DNA of 64,000 nucleotides from Streptomyces sp. NBC_01446 (GTDB lineage Bacteria; Actinomycetota; Actinomycetes; Streptomycetales; Streptomycetaceae). The stretch covers positions 5,790,001 to 5,854,000 of the forward strand of contig NZ_JAPEPO010000001.1 of NCBI RefSeq assembly GCF_026340095.1, in the 5' to 3' direction. This document shows, in pieces, positions 47,610 through 54,416 of the stretch. The first letter of the stretch is position 1. Each line of letters starts with the position of its first letter. A program made the position numbers and the translations under genes. The notes below the pieces were generated by a model that had not been told where the DNA came from, did no database searches, and saw nothing but the letters and a program-made list of their open reading frames with translations.

Positions 47610-48950
47610 ATGACCACTCCCCAGGCCAGGGCCGAGCTGGGCAGGGCGGCCCGCAAGCGCGCCTCACGCTCCTCGCACGGTGCGTGGATCCCCGCCGCCG
47701 ACCGCGCCGACCCCATCGTCGTACTGGAACGGCAGGCGGCCGACCGCGTCGCGGAACTGCTGCCCATCCGGTACGGACGGATGGCGGCCTCCCCGTTCGC
47801 GTTCCTGCGCGGCGCCGCCGCCGTCATGGCCGGCGACCTGGCCACCCAGCGCGCCACCGGCCTCACGGTCCAACTCTGCGGCGACGCCCACCTGTTGAAC
47901 TTCGGCCTGTTCGCGTCCCCGGAACGGTCCCTGCTCTTCGACGTCAACGACTTCGACGAGACCAGCCCGGGCCCCTTCGAATGGGACGTGAAACGGCTGG
48001 CCGCGAGCGTGGCCGTCGCAGCCCGCGACAACGGGCACAGCGACGCCCAGGCCCTCAGGTCGGCCCGCGCCGGCACGGCCGCGTACCGCACGACGATGCG
48101 CCGGCTGGCCGGGATGGGCGAACTCGCCGTCTGGTACGAGCACGTCGACGCGCACCAGTTGCTTCCCCTCATCCGCTCCGGCCGCAACCGCCGCCGCGTC
48201 CAGGCGACCCTCGCCCACGCCACCCGCCGCACCAGCCTCCACGCGCTCGGCAAACTCACCGAGGTCGTCGACGGGCGCCGCCGCATCATCAACGACCCGC
48301 CGCTCCTCGAACCGGCGAGCACCCCCGACAGGGCCACGGTGCGCAAACTGTTCGGCGACTACCGCTCCACCCTCGCCGAGGAACGCCGCCGCCTCCTCGA
48401 CCGCTACCACTTCGTCGATGCCGCCCGCAAGGTCGTCGGCGTCGGCAGCGTCGGCACCCGCTGCTTCATCGTGCTGCTCGAAGGGCGCGACGCCGACGAC
48501 CCCCTGTTCCTCCAGATCAAGGAGGCCACCCGGTCCGTCATCGAGGAACACCTGCCGCACGGCCCCTACGTCCACCCGGGCCACCGCGTCGTCGCCGGCC
48601 AGCGCCTGCTCCAGGCCACCGGTGACATTTTCCTCGGCTGGATGACCGGCCCGCAGGGCCGCGCCTTCTACTGGCGTCAGCTGCGCGACATGAAGGGCTC
48701 CGCCGATGTCGCCGGCCTGGGCCCGGACGAACTGCGCTTCTACGCCGAACTGTGCGGCAACACCCTGGCCCGCGCCCACGCCCGCTCCGGCGACCGCATC
48801 GCCATCTCCGGCTACCTCGGCCGCGCCGACACCTTCGACCGGGCCGTGGCCGACTTCGCGCTGCGCTACACCGACCAGAACGCCGCCGACCACACGGCCC
48901 TGCGCAGGGCGGCGTCGGAGGGCCTGATCACGGTGGCACCGGGCGTCTGA
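47610..48950 (+). CDS. DUF2252 protein
   Basis: This encodes 446 residues from ATG 47610. The motifs are RYGRMAASPFAFLRGAAAVMAGDLA, LCGDAHLLNFGLFASPERSLLFDVNDFDETSPGPFEWDVKRLAAS and FLQIKEATRSVIEEHL. The GDAHxxNFG segment and the NDFDE segment resemble the catalytic loop of aminoglycoside-phosphotransferase-like kinases, so a kinase-like fold is likely. The biochemical function of DUF2252 is not established to my knowledge. It is transcribed after a lipoprotein gene. Confidence 0.93.
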   Translation: MTTPQARAELGRAARKRASRSSHGAWIPAADRADPIVVLERQAADRVAELLPIRYGRMAASPFAFLRGAAAVMAGDLATQRATGLTVQLCGDAHLLNFGLFASPERSLLFDVNDFDETSPGPFEWDVKRLAASVAVAARDNGHSDAQALRSARAGTAAYRTTMRRLAGMGELAVWYEHVDAHQLLPLIRSGRNRRRVQATLAHATRRTSLHALGKLTEVVDGRRRIINDPPLLEPASTPDRATVRKLFGDYRSTLAEERRRLLDRYHFVDAARKVVGVGSVGTRCFIVLLEGRDADDPLFLQIKEATRSVIEEHLPHGPYVHPGHRVVAGQRLLQATGDIFLGWMTGPQGRAFYWRQLRDMKGSADVAGLGPDELRFYAELCGNTLARAHARSGDRIAISGYLGRADTFDRAVADFALRYTDQNAADHTALRRAASEGLITVAPGV

Positions 48951-48957
48951 GTACGCC

Positions 48958-48993
48958 GGTACGGCCGCCCCCGTCACCGGGAACGGCCGTACC
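48958..48993. terminator. Terminator between DUF2252 and DUF1269 genes
   Basis: The ten-base arms ggtacggccg and cggccgtacc are separated by 16 bases, eight bases past the DUF2252 stop and between convergent genes. Confidence 0.7.
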
Positions 48994-49013
48994 CACAGGA
49001 CCGTACGGATGTC

Positions 49014-49538
49014 TCAGACCCCGTTCGGGGCCTCCTGCGCTGATGCGTCACCCCGGGCCGCTTCCAGGGCCGCCCGCAGATGCTCCTCCTCCTCGTTGCT
49101 CAGCGAGGTCTGGACGAGGTGACCGCCGTACGTCGCGATCTCGGGGATGACCTTGTCCGGGGAGGCCTGCTTCACCAGGACGAACAGCGCGGCGGCGCCG
49201 GGCTGCAGGTTCTGGCTCAGGTCCTTCATGAAGTCGTCGTTGATGCCAGTGTCGGTCGCGGCACCACCGGCCGCCCCGGCGGCGGCGCCGACGGCCGCAC
49301 CGAGCAGCGGCACCAGGAAGAGCAGCCCGATGACACCGCCCCACAGCGCCCCGCCGGCCGCACCCGTCGCCGTGTAGTTCACGGCCTGGTGCAGCTTGAT
49401 CTTCCCGTCCTCGCGCCGCTCGACGACCACGATGTCCTCTAGCTCGACGAGGTGCTGCTTGGCCAGCTCGAGCATTTTCTCGCGCACCTGATTGGCCGTG
49501 GCGAGGTCGTTGTAGGCGACGACGAACAGATTGCTCAT
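49014..49538 (-). CDS. DUF1269-family membrane-associated protein
   Basis: This encodes 174 residues from ATG 49538. The N-terminal alpha-beta part is LFVVAYNDLATANQVREKMLELA, then EDIVVVERREDGKIKLHQAVNYTATGAAGGALWGGVIGLLFLVPLLGAAVGAAAGAAGGA, a Gly/Ala-rich hydrophobic hairpin. It ends INDDFMKDLSQNLQPGAAALFVLV. This is the standard layout of DUF1269, a widespread family associated with stress responses. The function is unknown. Confidence 0.92.
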   Translation of the reverse strand: MSNLFVVAYNDLATANQVREKMLELAKQHLVELEDIVVVERREDGKIKLHQAVNYTATGAAGGALWGGVIGLLFLVPLLGAAVGAAAGAAGGAATDTGINDDFMKDLSQNLQPGAAALFVLVKQASPDKVIPEIATYGGHLVQTSLSNEEEEHLRAALEAARGDASAQEAPNGV

Positions 49539-50423
49539 ACGGCACTCCTCGGAAGTCTGTGCAACTTCGCCCGAGTTTATGAGCGTTTAGGGCGTCCCGC
49601 AGAACGAAGCCCCCGCCCCTCCGGGAGGAGGCGACGGGGGCCATACCGCTCAGAAACGCGCCCGGGGAACCCGGCCGTGCTTCCTAGATGTCGAAGAACT
49701 GATGCTGCAGTCTCGCCACCTTGGACACGAGACCGTCGTGCTGCTCTGACCAGCGGGGGAGCGGTCATCATTGGCCGTTGTTGGTCACCGTGGGCCCCCT
49801 TGGACGGCCCAGGGTCCTCGGCCGTCAGGTTGTCAGGCCCTCGGCGAGCAGGCGTCCAGGTCGTCAACTGCGGACAGAGTCGGCCGCTGCGGCTGTAACT
49901 ATGGCTGGCGTCTCCTGTACTGCCTTCGGAGTGTTGGCCGGCGGTTTGTGGCTGTTGGCAGGCGGCCTTGTGACGCTGGCTGGATGGACAGGCCTCCTCT
50001 TGGTTCGCAAGCAAGTTGCTCCGCAGGCTCAGTCAGCGACCTACTGCGACGCTGCTCAACCCATCGCCACGATGTGCCCGCGGCCGGGAACGGCGCCCCA
50101 TCCATCCCGGTGCCGGCCGATCCCCCGCCGGAGGCATCGTCCTTGGCCGTGGGCCGCGAACCTCGGGTGCTCGACTCTTGGCCCTGGCCCTATCCCTATG
50201 TGGGCGGGCGTCGGCGCAGCCGGGAAGTCCGCCCGGCGGAGCGGAGCGCAGCCGGGTGCTTGATGAAGTAGGGAAAGTTCTACCGCGCCGGTAGCCGGAC
50301 AGCTTTCCTCGGAACGCCTTCGCCTTCGCCTTCTGCGCCGACTCGTGGAGAGAGTGCCAGCCGCGAACGGGGCGCGAAATTCTGGGATATGACGAAGAAG
50401 GGGAAGACACGTCCCGCGGGGAC
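49539..50423. other. Accessory region without a convincing gene
   Basis: Third-position GC bias breaks down here compared with neighbouring genes. On the minus strand at about 49686-49750, a fragment reads RWSEQHDGLVSKVARLQHQFFDI before a stop, with stop codons just upstream, so it looks like the scrap of a lost gene. A short plus-strand frame (49901-50263) is listed separately. Nothing else is supported. Confidence 0.6.
49901..50263 (+). CDS. Possible small membrane protein
   Basis: The frame from ATG 49901 gives 120 residues. The first 40 form one plausible membrane hairpin (CTAFGVLAGGLWLLAGGLVT, then GWTGLLLVRKQ). The rest is Pro/Arg-rich and may not be coding. The ribosome site is weak and third-base GC is low, so it may be an unexpressed or imported remnant. 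Confidence 0.3.
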   Translation: MAGVSCTAFGVLAGGLWLLAGGLVTLAGWTGLLLVRKQVAPQAQSATYCDAAQPIATMCPRPGTAPHPSRCRPIPRRRHRPWPWAANLGCSTLGPGPIPMWAGVGAAGKSARRSGAQPGA

Positions 50424-50478
50424 TGGGCCGTGTCTGACAAATGATCACCGGCTGGCTCGCGGAGCCACGTTGTCCGCA
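50424..50478 (-). mobile_element. Decayed end of an IS5-type insertion sequence
   Basis: On the minus strand, the last codons read TTWLREPAGDHLSDTA, which I take as a transposase C-terminus; the adjacent gggccgtgtctgacaaatga resembles an IS terminal repeat. A related sequence (LREPARRSHS, same gct-gg-t/c-tcgcggagcc core) recurs at about 50908. Only the extreme end is left. Confidence 0.5.
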
Positions 50479-50505
50479 GCCTGAAAGCCCAGCAGGTCGC
50501 TCGCG

Positions 50506-50913
50506 GTGGCCAGGCCGGCTGCTGTTCAGCTTTGGGAATTGGGTTTTCGGTTGCTGGCAGGATGGCCGGATGGACGAGGACACCGCCCCACATGGGGCGA
50601 CGAGGTCAGCCCCCGCACGGCGTTGAGCGAGGCGCTCAAGCGGCTCGCCGCGGCTACCCGCTACGACACCGCAGAGTTCGACCAGGCGCTGGTTGGCCTG
50701 GCGCTGCTGTGCGCGGGGGCACCTGTTGAGGCCCTAGAACTATTCCTCGCGGCTACGGCCGCACTCTCCGACCCGGATCCCGATGTGCGGGTGGCAGCGC
50801 ATGTTTCCCTCAATGCCGTACGCAGGCGGAACGAACCCGACGAGGAGCTCCGCGCTGCCGTTCGCCGAGCAGTCGAGCAAGTCGAGCAACGGCAACTGGG
50901 AGACGCTATGTGA
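50506..50913 (+). CDS. Hypothetical protein between IS remnants
   Basis: The frame runs from a GTG at 50506 to a TGA at 50911-50913. The first 35-40 residues look non-coding, but from SEALKRLAAATRYDTAEFDQALVGLALLCAG on, it has protein-like helical composition: ALELFLAATAALSDPDPDVRVAAHVSLNAVRRRNEPDEELRAAVRRAVEQ. This resembles HEAT-type paired helices. The true start may be lost or lie near the TTG at about 50622. It is flanked on both sides by IS remnants, so it is probably a fragment left by transposition or a small imported gene. Confidence 0.45.
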   Translation: MARPAAVQLWELGFRLLAGWPDGRGHRPTWGDEVSPRTALSEALKRLAAATRYDTAEFDQALVGLALLCAGAPVEALELFLAATAALSDPDPDVRVAAHVSLNAVRRRNEPDEELRAAVRRAVEQVEQRQLGDAM

Positions 50914-51126
50914 TCGTCGGGCTGGTTCGCGGAGCCGGAGGATCAGGGAGGCCAGGACGACTCCGGCCCGGTAGCGGTCGGCGAGTTTGCCGAAGCGGGT
51001 GGCGATCGCGCGGAACTGCTTGAGGCGGGCGAAGCATCGTTCGACCACGTTACGGTCGCGGTAGATCTCCTTCTTGAATGCGGGTGGTCGGCCACCGAGG
51101 GCTCCACGCCGTCGGCGGTTGGCTAG
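50914..51126 (-). pseudogene. C-terminal remnant of an IS5-family DDE transposase
   Basis: The minus-strand frame reads SPTLANRRRRGALGGRPPAF, KKEIYRDRNVVERCFARLKQ, FRAIATRFGKLADRYRAGVV and LASLILRLREPARRSH. The RNVVERCFARLKQFR segment contains the final catalytic Glu (DDE) of IS5-type transposases of actinobacteria. The upstream two thirds, including the DD motifs, are missing, so it is inactive. The normal stop has been lost and the frame runs on into unrelated sequence. Confidence 0.85.
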
Positions 51127-51204
51127 CGTGGGACTCGCCCTCGGTGGAGGACAGCGGGAAGCGTGGCGGCGTCAACGGCCTGTGATCGGTGCGGGACAAC
51201 GAGC

Positions 51205-51300
51205 GTGTCCCGACGACAGATCGGTCTCGTCTTGGGAGGTGTCTTCGCGATCCTCGGGTCCGTCGCTTGGAACGTCTACAACTCGAAACGACGTCGGTGA
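51205..51300 (+). CDS. 31-residue single-span membrane peptide candidate
   Basis: GTG 51205 opens a short frame: MSRRQIGLVLGGVFAILGS, then VAWNVYNSKRRR and TGA. The positive ends around one hydrophobic helix are just what a small membrane protein should look like. There is no strong ribosome site, and the region is accessory, so it is only a candidate. Confidence 0.4.
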   Translation: MSRRQIGLVLGGVFAILGSVAWNVYNSKRRR

Positions 51301-51317
51301 CAGGGCGCTGACGGCCG

Positions 51318-51530
51318 TCACGCGGCCTCGTAGTGGTGCGCCCGCCCGCCCCGCCACATCACCCACGCCGGCTCGTCGAGGAGATCATCCGCCGCCGGGA
51401 TACCCGCCCGCCGCAGGAACTCGACCACATCACGGTCACTGTGCGCGAGGCCGAGGATCTGGCCGCGCACGGTCACCCGCCGGCCGCCCGTGCGAGACGG
51501 CGGGTGCACGATGATCGGCGCTACCGCCAT
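51318..51530 (-). CDS. Small conserved-looking protein, unknown function
   Basis: This encodes 70 residues from ATG 51530 (an ATG at 51596 would add 22). The sequence has PIIVHPPSRTGGRRVTVRGQ, then ILGLAHSDRDVVEFLRRAGI and a Trp-containing end AWVMWRGGRAHHYEAA. Strands and a helix are balanced, and I have the impression that this is a Streptomyces-specific small family, but I cannot name it. There is no signal peptide. Confidence 0.65.
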   Translation of the reverse strand: MAVAPIIVHPPSRTGGRRVTVRGQILGLAHSDRDVVEFLRRAGIPAADDLLDEPAWVMWRGGRAHHYEAA

Positions 51531-51645
51531 AGCTTCATGGTCACCCGAATGGCCGAGCCACGCATGCGGCAACACGCCCGGTCGCGCGAGGATCACAGAG
51601 AGCCCCGCCCGGAGTTCTCCCCCTCTTCCAGCCGGGCGGGCTCCA

Positions 51646-51981
51646 TCAGTCCAGAACGCCGAGCTCGGTGTCCGGCCGGCAGTGCGGGCAGGCGGCCACG
51701 CCCTCGGTCATTCCGCGGAGGGCCTGATCGCGGTCGACCCCGCGGGAGCGTTTGCCTGCCATGTGGCAGCCGCCGACGTGCACGTACACGGGGTCGCGTC
51801 GGCCGAGGCCCGTCTCGATGAGCCAGTCCGGGGCCGGCGGCCGGGCCTGCTCGCCGTGGCGCCGCTCGGTCTCGCGGCGCTCCTCAGCGGCGATCCACCT
51901 GTCGATCTGCTCGACCTGCTGCACGGCGATGCGGCGGGCGAAGCGCAGCATGTCGAGTCGCGGGGTCGAGCTATCGTTCAT
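51646..51981 (-). CDS. DUF6233-type small Streptomyces protein
   Basis: This encodes 111 residues from ATG 51981. It has a helical, charged N-terminus (VQQVEQIDRWIAAEERRETERR) and then the marker segments ARPPAPDWLIETGLG, VYVHVGGCHMAGKRSRGVDR and ACPHCRPDTELGVLD. The two cysteine-containing stretches (GGC, CPHC) may bind a metal. The family is multicopy and accessory in Streptomyces genomes and of unknown function. Confidence 0.8.
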   Translation of the reverse strand: MNDSSTPRLDMLRFARRIAVQQVEQIDRWIAAEERRETERRHGEQARPPAPDWLIETGLGRRDPVYVHVGGCHMAGKRSRGVDRDQALRGMTEGVAACPHCRPDTELGVLD

Positions 51982-52035
51982 GTGTTCGATACTACGTCGG
52001 CGGTCGCCGCCCTCATCGCAGGGCAGGAGTGTCCC

Positions 52036-52104
52036 GTGCCATCGAACGTTGATCCTTGCCATCGAAGTTTGACGGTCGTGCCATTGCAGTTTGAGTGGCA
52101 AGAG
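52036..52104. repeat. Three direct repeats upstream of the SpoIIE-like gene
   Basis: The units gtgccatcgaacgttga (52036-52052), ttgccatcgaagtttga (52056-52072) and gtgccattgcagtttga (52078-52094) have a spacing of about 21 bases. Multiple terminal repeats of this kind are seen at ends of IS21-family elements, and a partly inverted copy lies beyond the next gene (53322-53345). They could instead be operator sites of the 52191 gene. Confidence 0.65.
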
Positions 52105-52190
52105 TTCCTGGCAGTCAGGGCCGGGGGCAGGCGACCGCACTGCCCGTCTCCACCGGTGCGAGCCGAGCAAGGGCGGTGTAGACAGGAGTC

Positions 52191-53306
52191 ATGCCGCAGC
52201 GCCTCGAAGGACTTCGACGGCCGGTGCGAGCGGGTCGGGCGTTGATCGCCATCCCGATCGCGTGGATTGTTGCGGTGTCCGTGATCGACCTTCTTGCTCC
52301 GCCCGACATTCATCTGGGTCCGCTGCTCGTCGCGGCACCGGCGATCACGCCGTTGTTCGGCGGGCCCTGGACGGTGGGCCTGGTCGCTGCACTGGCGGTG
52401 ATCGCGCAGGCGACCATCGGGGCGCTGCGCGATCCTGACGGGATGCTCTCGGCCAACCACCAGGCACAGATCATCGCCCTGATGCTGGTGGGCGCGAGCC
52501 TCGTGATCTTCTCTGTACTGCGGGAGCGTCGCGCAAAAGAGCTGGCGCAAGTTCGGTACGTGTCCGAGACCGCCCAGCGTGTGGTCCTGCCGCCACTGCC
52601 CAAAAAGCTCGGACCGCTGCGGGCCGCCTCCCTCTATCTCGCCGCGGAGGCCGAGGCCCGGATCGGCGGGGACCTGTACGCGGCTGCACGTACCATCCCC
52701 GGCACTCGGCTGATGATCGGCGACGTGCGGGGAAAGGGGCTGACCGCGGTCAATGACGCAGCCCTGCTGCTCGGAGCGTTCCGCGGCGCGGCCCACCGCC
52801 AGGCGAGCCTGGGCGAGCTGGTCTCCTACCTCGACCGAAGCGTGTGCTGGGACCTGATGGAGCCGGGCGAAACGAGCCACTACGGAGAAACCTTCATCAC
52901 CGCCACCATCCTGGACATCCCCGACCGCGGCGGCCGGGTCCAGATGATCTCCTGCGGCCACCCGCCTCCGATCGTCCTCCGTGACGGCCGGCCGACGACC
53001 ATGGACACCCGCATTCCCGCACCCCCCTTGGGCCTCGGCGAACTGTCGCATCCGCGCTACCGCGTCGACAGCTTCCCGTTCGAGCCGAAAGACCTTCTCC
53101 TGCTGTACACGGACGGCGTCACCGAGGCCCGCGACTCCACCGGCACCTTCTACCCGCTCGCCGAGCGCATCACAGGCTGGACCGACAGCGACCCCGACGC
53201 CTTCCTCGACCGCCTCCGGCGCGACCTGCTGCACCACGTCGGCGGACACCTGAACGACGACGCCGCCATAATCGCCATACAACGCCCCGCCACGCCCCGG
53301 GCCTGA
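52191..53306 (+). CDS. Membrane-bound SpoIIE-like serine phosphatase
   Basis: This encodes 371 residues from ATG 52191, with AGGAG upstream. About three hydrophobic helices occupy residues 15-105. The phosphatase domain starts at VRYVSETAQRVVLPPLPKKLGPL and shows EAEARIGGDLYAAARTIPGTRLMIGDVRGKGLTAV (metal-binding GD and GDVxGKG), SCGHPPPIVL, LLLYTDGVTEARDSTG and a final LNDDAAIIAI. This is the PP2C/SpoIIE type that usually dephosphorylates anti-anti-sigma factors or related partners; no such partner is encoded nearby. The repeats on both sides suggest that the gene came with, or survived, a mobile element. Confidence 0.93.
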   Translation: MPQRLEGLRRPVRAGRALIAIPIAWIVAVSVIDLLAPPDIHLGPLLVAAPAITPLFGGPWTVGLVAALAVIAQATIGALRDPDGMLSANHQAQIIALMLVGASLVIFSVLRERRAKELAQVRYVSETAQRVVLPPLPKKLGPLRAASLYLAAEAEARIGGDLYAAARTIPGTRLMIGDVRGKGLTAVNDAALLLGAFRGAAHRQASLGELVSYLDRSVCWDLMEPGETSHYGETFITATILDIPDRGGRVQMISCGHPPPIVLRDGRPTTMDTRIPAPPLGLGELSHPRYRVDSFPFEPKDLLLLYTDGVTEARDSTGTFYPLAERITGWTDSDPDAFLDRLRRDLLHHVGGHLNDDAAIIAIQRPATPRA

Positions 53307-53321
53307 TCATCCGACCCCCTC

Positions 53322-53345
53322 TTGCACCACTCAAACTTCCCAACG
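53322..53345. repeat. Inverted partial copy of the repeat at 52088-52104
   Basis: The strand read in reverse gives agtttgagtgg followed by tgcaag, matching agtttgagtggcaag at 52088-52102 apart from a two-base insertion. With the repeats upstream it brackets the SpoIIE-like gene. Confidence 0.55.
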
Positions 53346-53552
53346 TTCTTCCACGGAACCGGGCGAGCCCTTCGTATGGTTGGCCCACCCAGGGGCGTCG
53401 GGTGTGGCCTTCAACCTTCTGCCGCTTGCGGCTTCCATCGAGTGGCCGCCCGACCGTGCCGCTCGCGGTACTGCGGGACGCAGTCGAGGAGGCCGGCGTC
53501 ACCGTGCGGATCCTCGCCGACCCACCGCAGGGGGCATGACAGAGTGCAGGTC

Positions 53553-53756
53553 ATGGCCGACCTGGAGCGATACCGAGTCACCCTCACGGCTGGGGGCGCT
53601 GTCGTCATGCAGGGCGCGTGGTCCATCCGCGAGACCGGGGAGCGGAAGTTCCGGTCATGGATCGGCAGCTATGGCAGCATGCCGGGCGCCCGCATCACGC
53701 TGGCCGAGCAGGTGGCAGATGGCACATGGATCGAACTCAGGGCGTGGCCGGACTAG
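53553..53756 (+). CDS. Small protein of unknown function
   Basis: This encodes 67 residues from ATG 53553. The sequence (MADLERYRVTLTAGGAVVMQ, then GAWSIRETGERKFRSWIGSY and ARITLAEQVADGTWIELRAWPD) reads like a compact beta protein. Just upstream, a frame ending at the TGA at about 53540 yields VPLAVLRDAVEEAGVTVRIL, perhaps the end of a partner gene whose start has been lost. No family is recognised. Confidence 0.6.
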   Translation: MADLERYRVTLTAGGAVVMQGAWSIRETGERKFRSWIGSYGSMPGARITLAEQVADGTWIELRAWPD

Positions 53757-53818
53757 CCCAATCCGTCTCGCACCGGGGTTCGGGATTTCACCCGAACTGT
53801 TGGGGCGAGGAGCACGTG

Positions 53819-54236
53819 ATGAGTCCTGAGTTCAGGACAACTTCCCTTCTCGGGCCGTTGGCGCGAGAGAGATTCAAGAGGGCCGGCATGGTGACTTCGC
53901 TGGCTCTGGTCGTGGCGGCCGGCGTAGCCAGTCCGGTCGCGGCCGCAGCGCAGGGCATGGGTAATGTCCAGCCGCGCGGGCGGCGGCGACGAGCGCCAGG
54001 GCGGGGCGAAGCACAACAAGCCGAAGCACAACCTTGACCGCTCCTGGCGCGGCGGCAAGGACGACTGCGCGCAAGGAGCCACGGGAGCCACTGGCCCCAC
54101 GGGCGCGACGGGCCCGAAGGGCGACACGGGCGCGACCGGTGCGACGGGGATGGGCACGCCCGGCACGCCGGGTGCCGCCGGTGCGACCGGTGCCACAGGC
54201 GCGACCGGCGCCACCGCCTTGTCTGCCTCTGCGAGG
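53819..54236 (+). pseudogene. Collagen-like secreted protein, frameshifted
   Basis: An ATG at 53819, with GAGGAG six bases upstream, begins MSPEFRTTSLLGPLARERFK and a good signal peptide (VTSLALVVAAGVASPVAAAA). Shortly after VQPRG (around 53965-53985), the coding signal jumps to another frame, where it continues GGGDERQGGAKHNK and then about 15 Gly-X-Y triplets (GATGATGPTGATGPKGDTGA, ending at about 54220). The original frame stops at 54037. One extra or two missing bases in the cg-rich run would explain this. The C-terminal head domain of such proteins is absent. A sequencing error at the shift remains possible. Confidence 0.75.
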
Positions 54237-54321
54237 CGTTCAGTCGTCCCACCCACCACAAGGTCGGCACGAAACCGCGTCGAACTGGACAAACGACAAG
54301 CTGAGCGGCACCCACGGAAAA

Positions 54322-54369
54322 GGCCGTCGGCCGTGCCTTCCAGAGAGCGGAAAAGCACGGCCGACGGCC
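54322..54369 (-). terminator. glnA terminator
   Basis: Perfect 15-bp arms ggccgtcggccgtgc (54322-54336) and gcacggccgacggcc (54355-54369) are separated by 18 bases. It lies 48 bases beyond the glnA stop, in the direction of glnA transcription. Confidence 0.88.
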
Positions 54370-54416
54370 CACAGACGGCCCAGGAGAGCGGAAACCCGCT
54401 CTGACCTGTGGCGTTC

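Noticed and set aside
49680..49750. Sequence ctagatgtcgaag resembling the glnA 3' end
   Set aside because: Only the last three codons (FDI, stop) match; the preceding residues (SKVARLQHQF) do not resemble GlnA, so it is coincidence or another gene scrap.
53321..53326. CTTGCA as a further MalR site
   Set aside because: Single copy far from any sugar gene and part of the motif repeated around the SpoIIE-like gene.
54037..54404. Intact collagen-like gene starting at ATG 53964
   Set aside because: That ATG has no ribosome site or signal peptide, while the proper signal peptide lies in the other frame just upstream; beyond about 54236 the frame runs into the glnA terminator.
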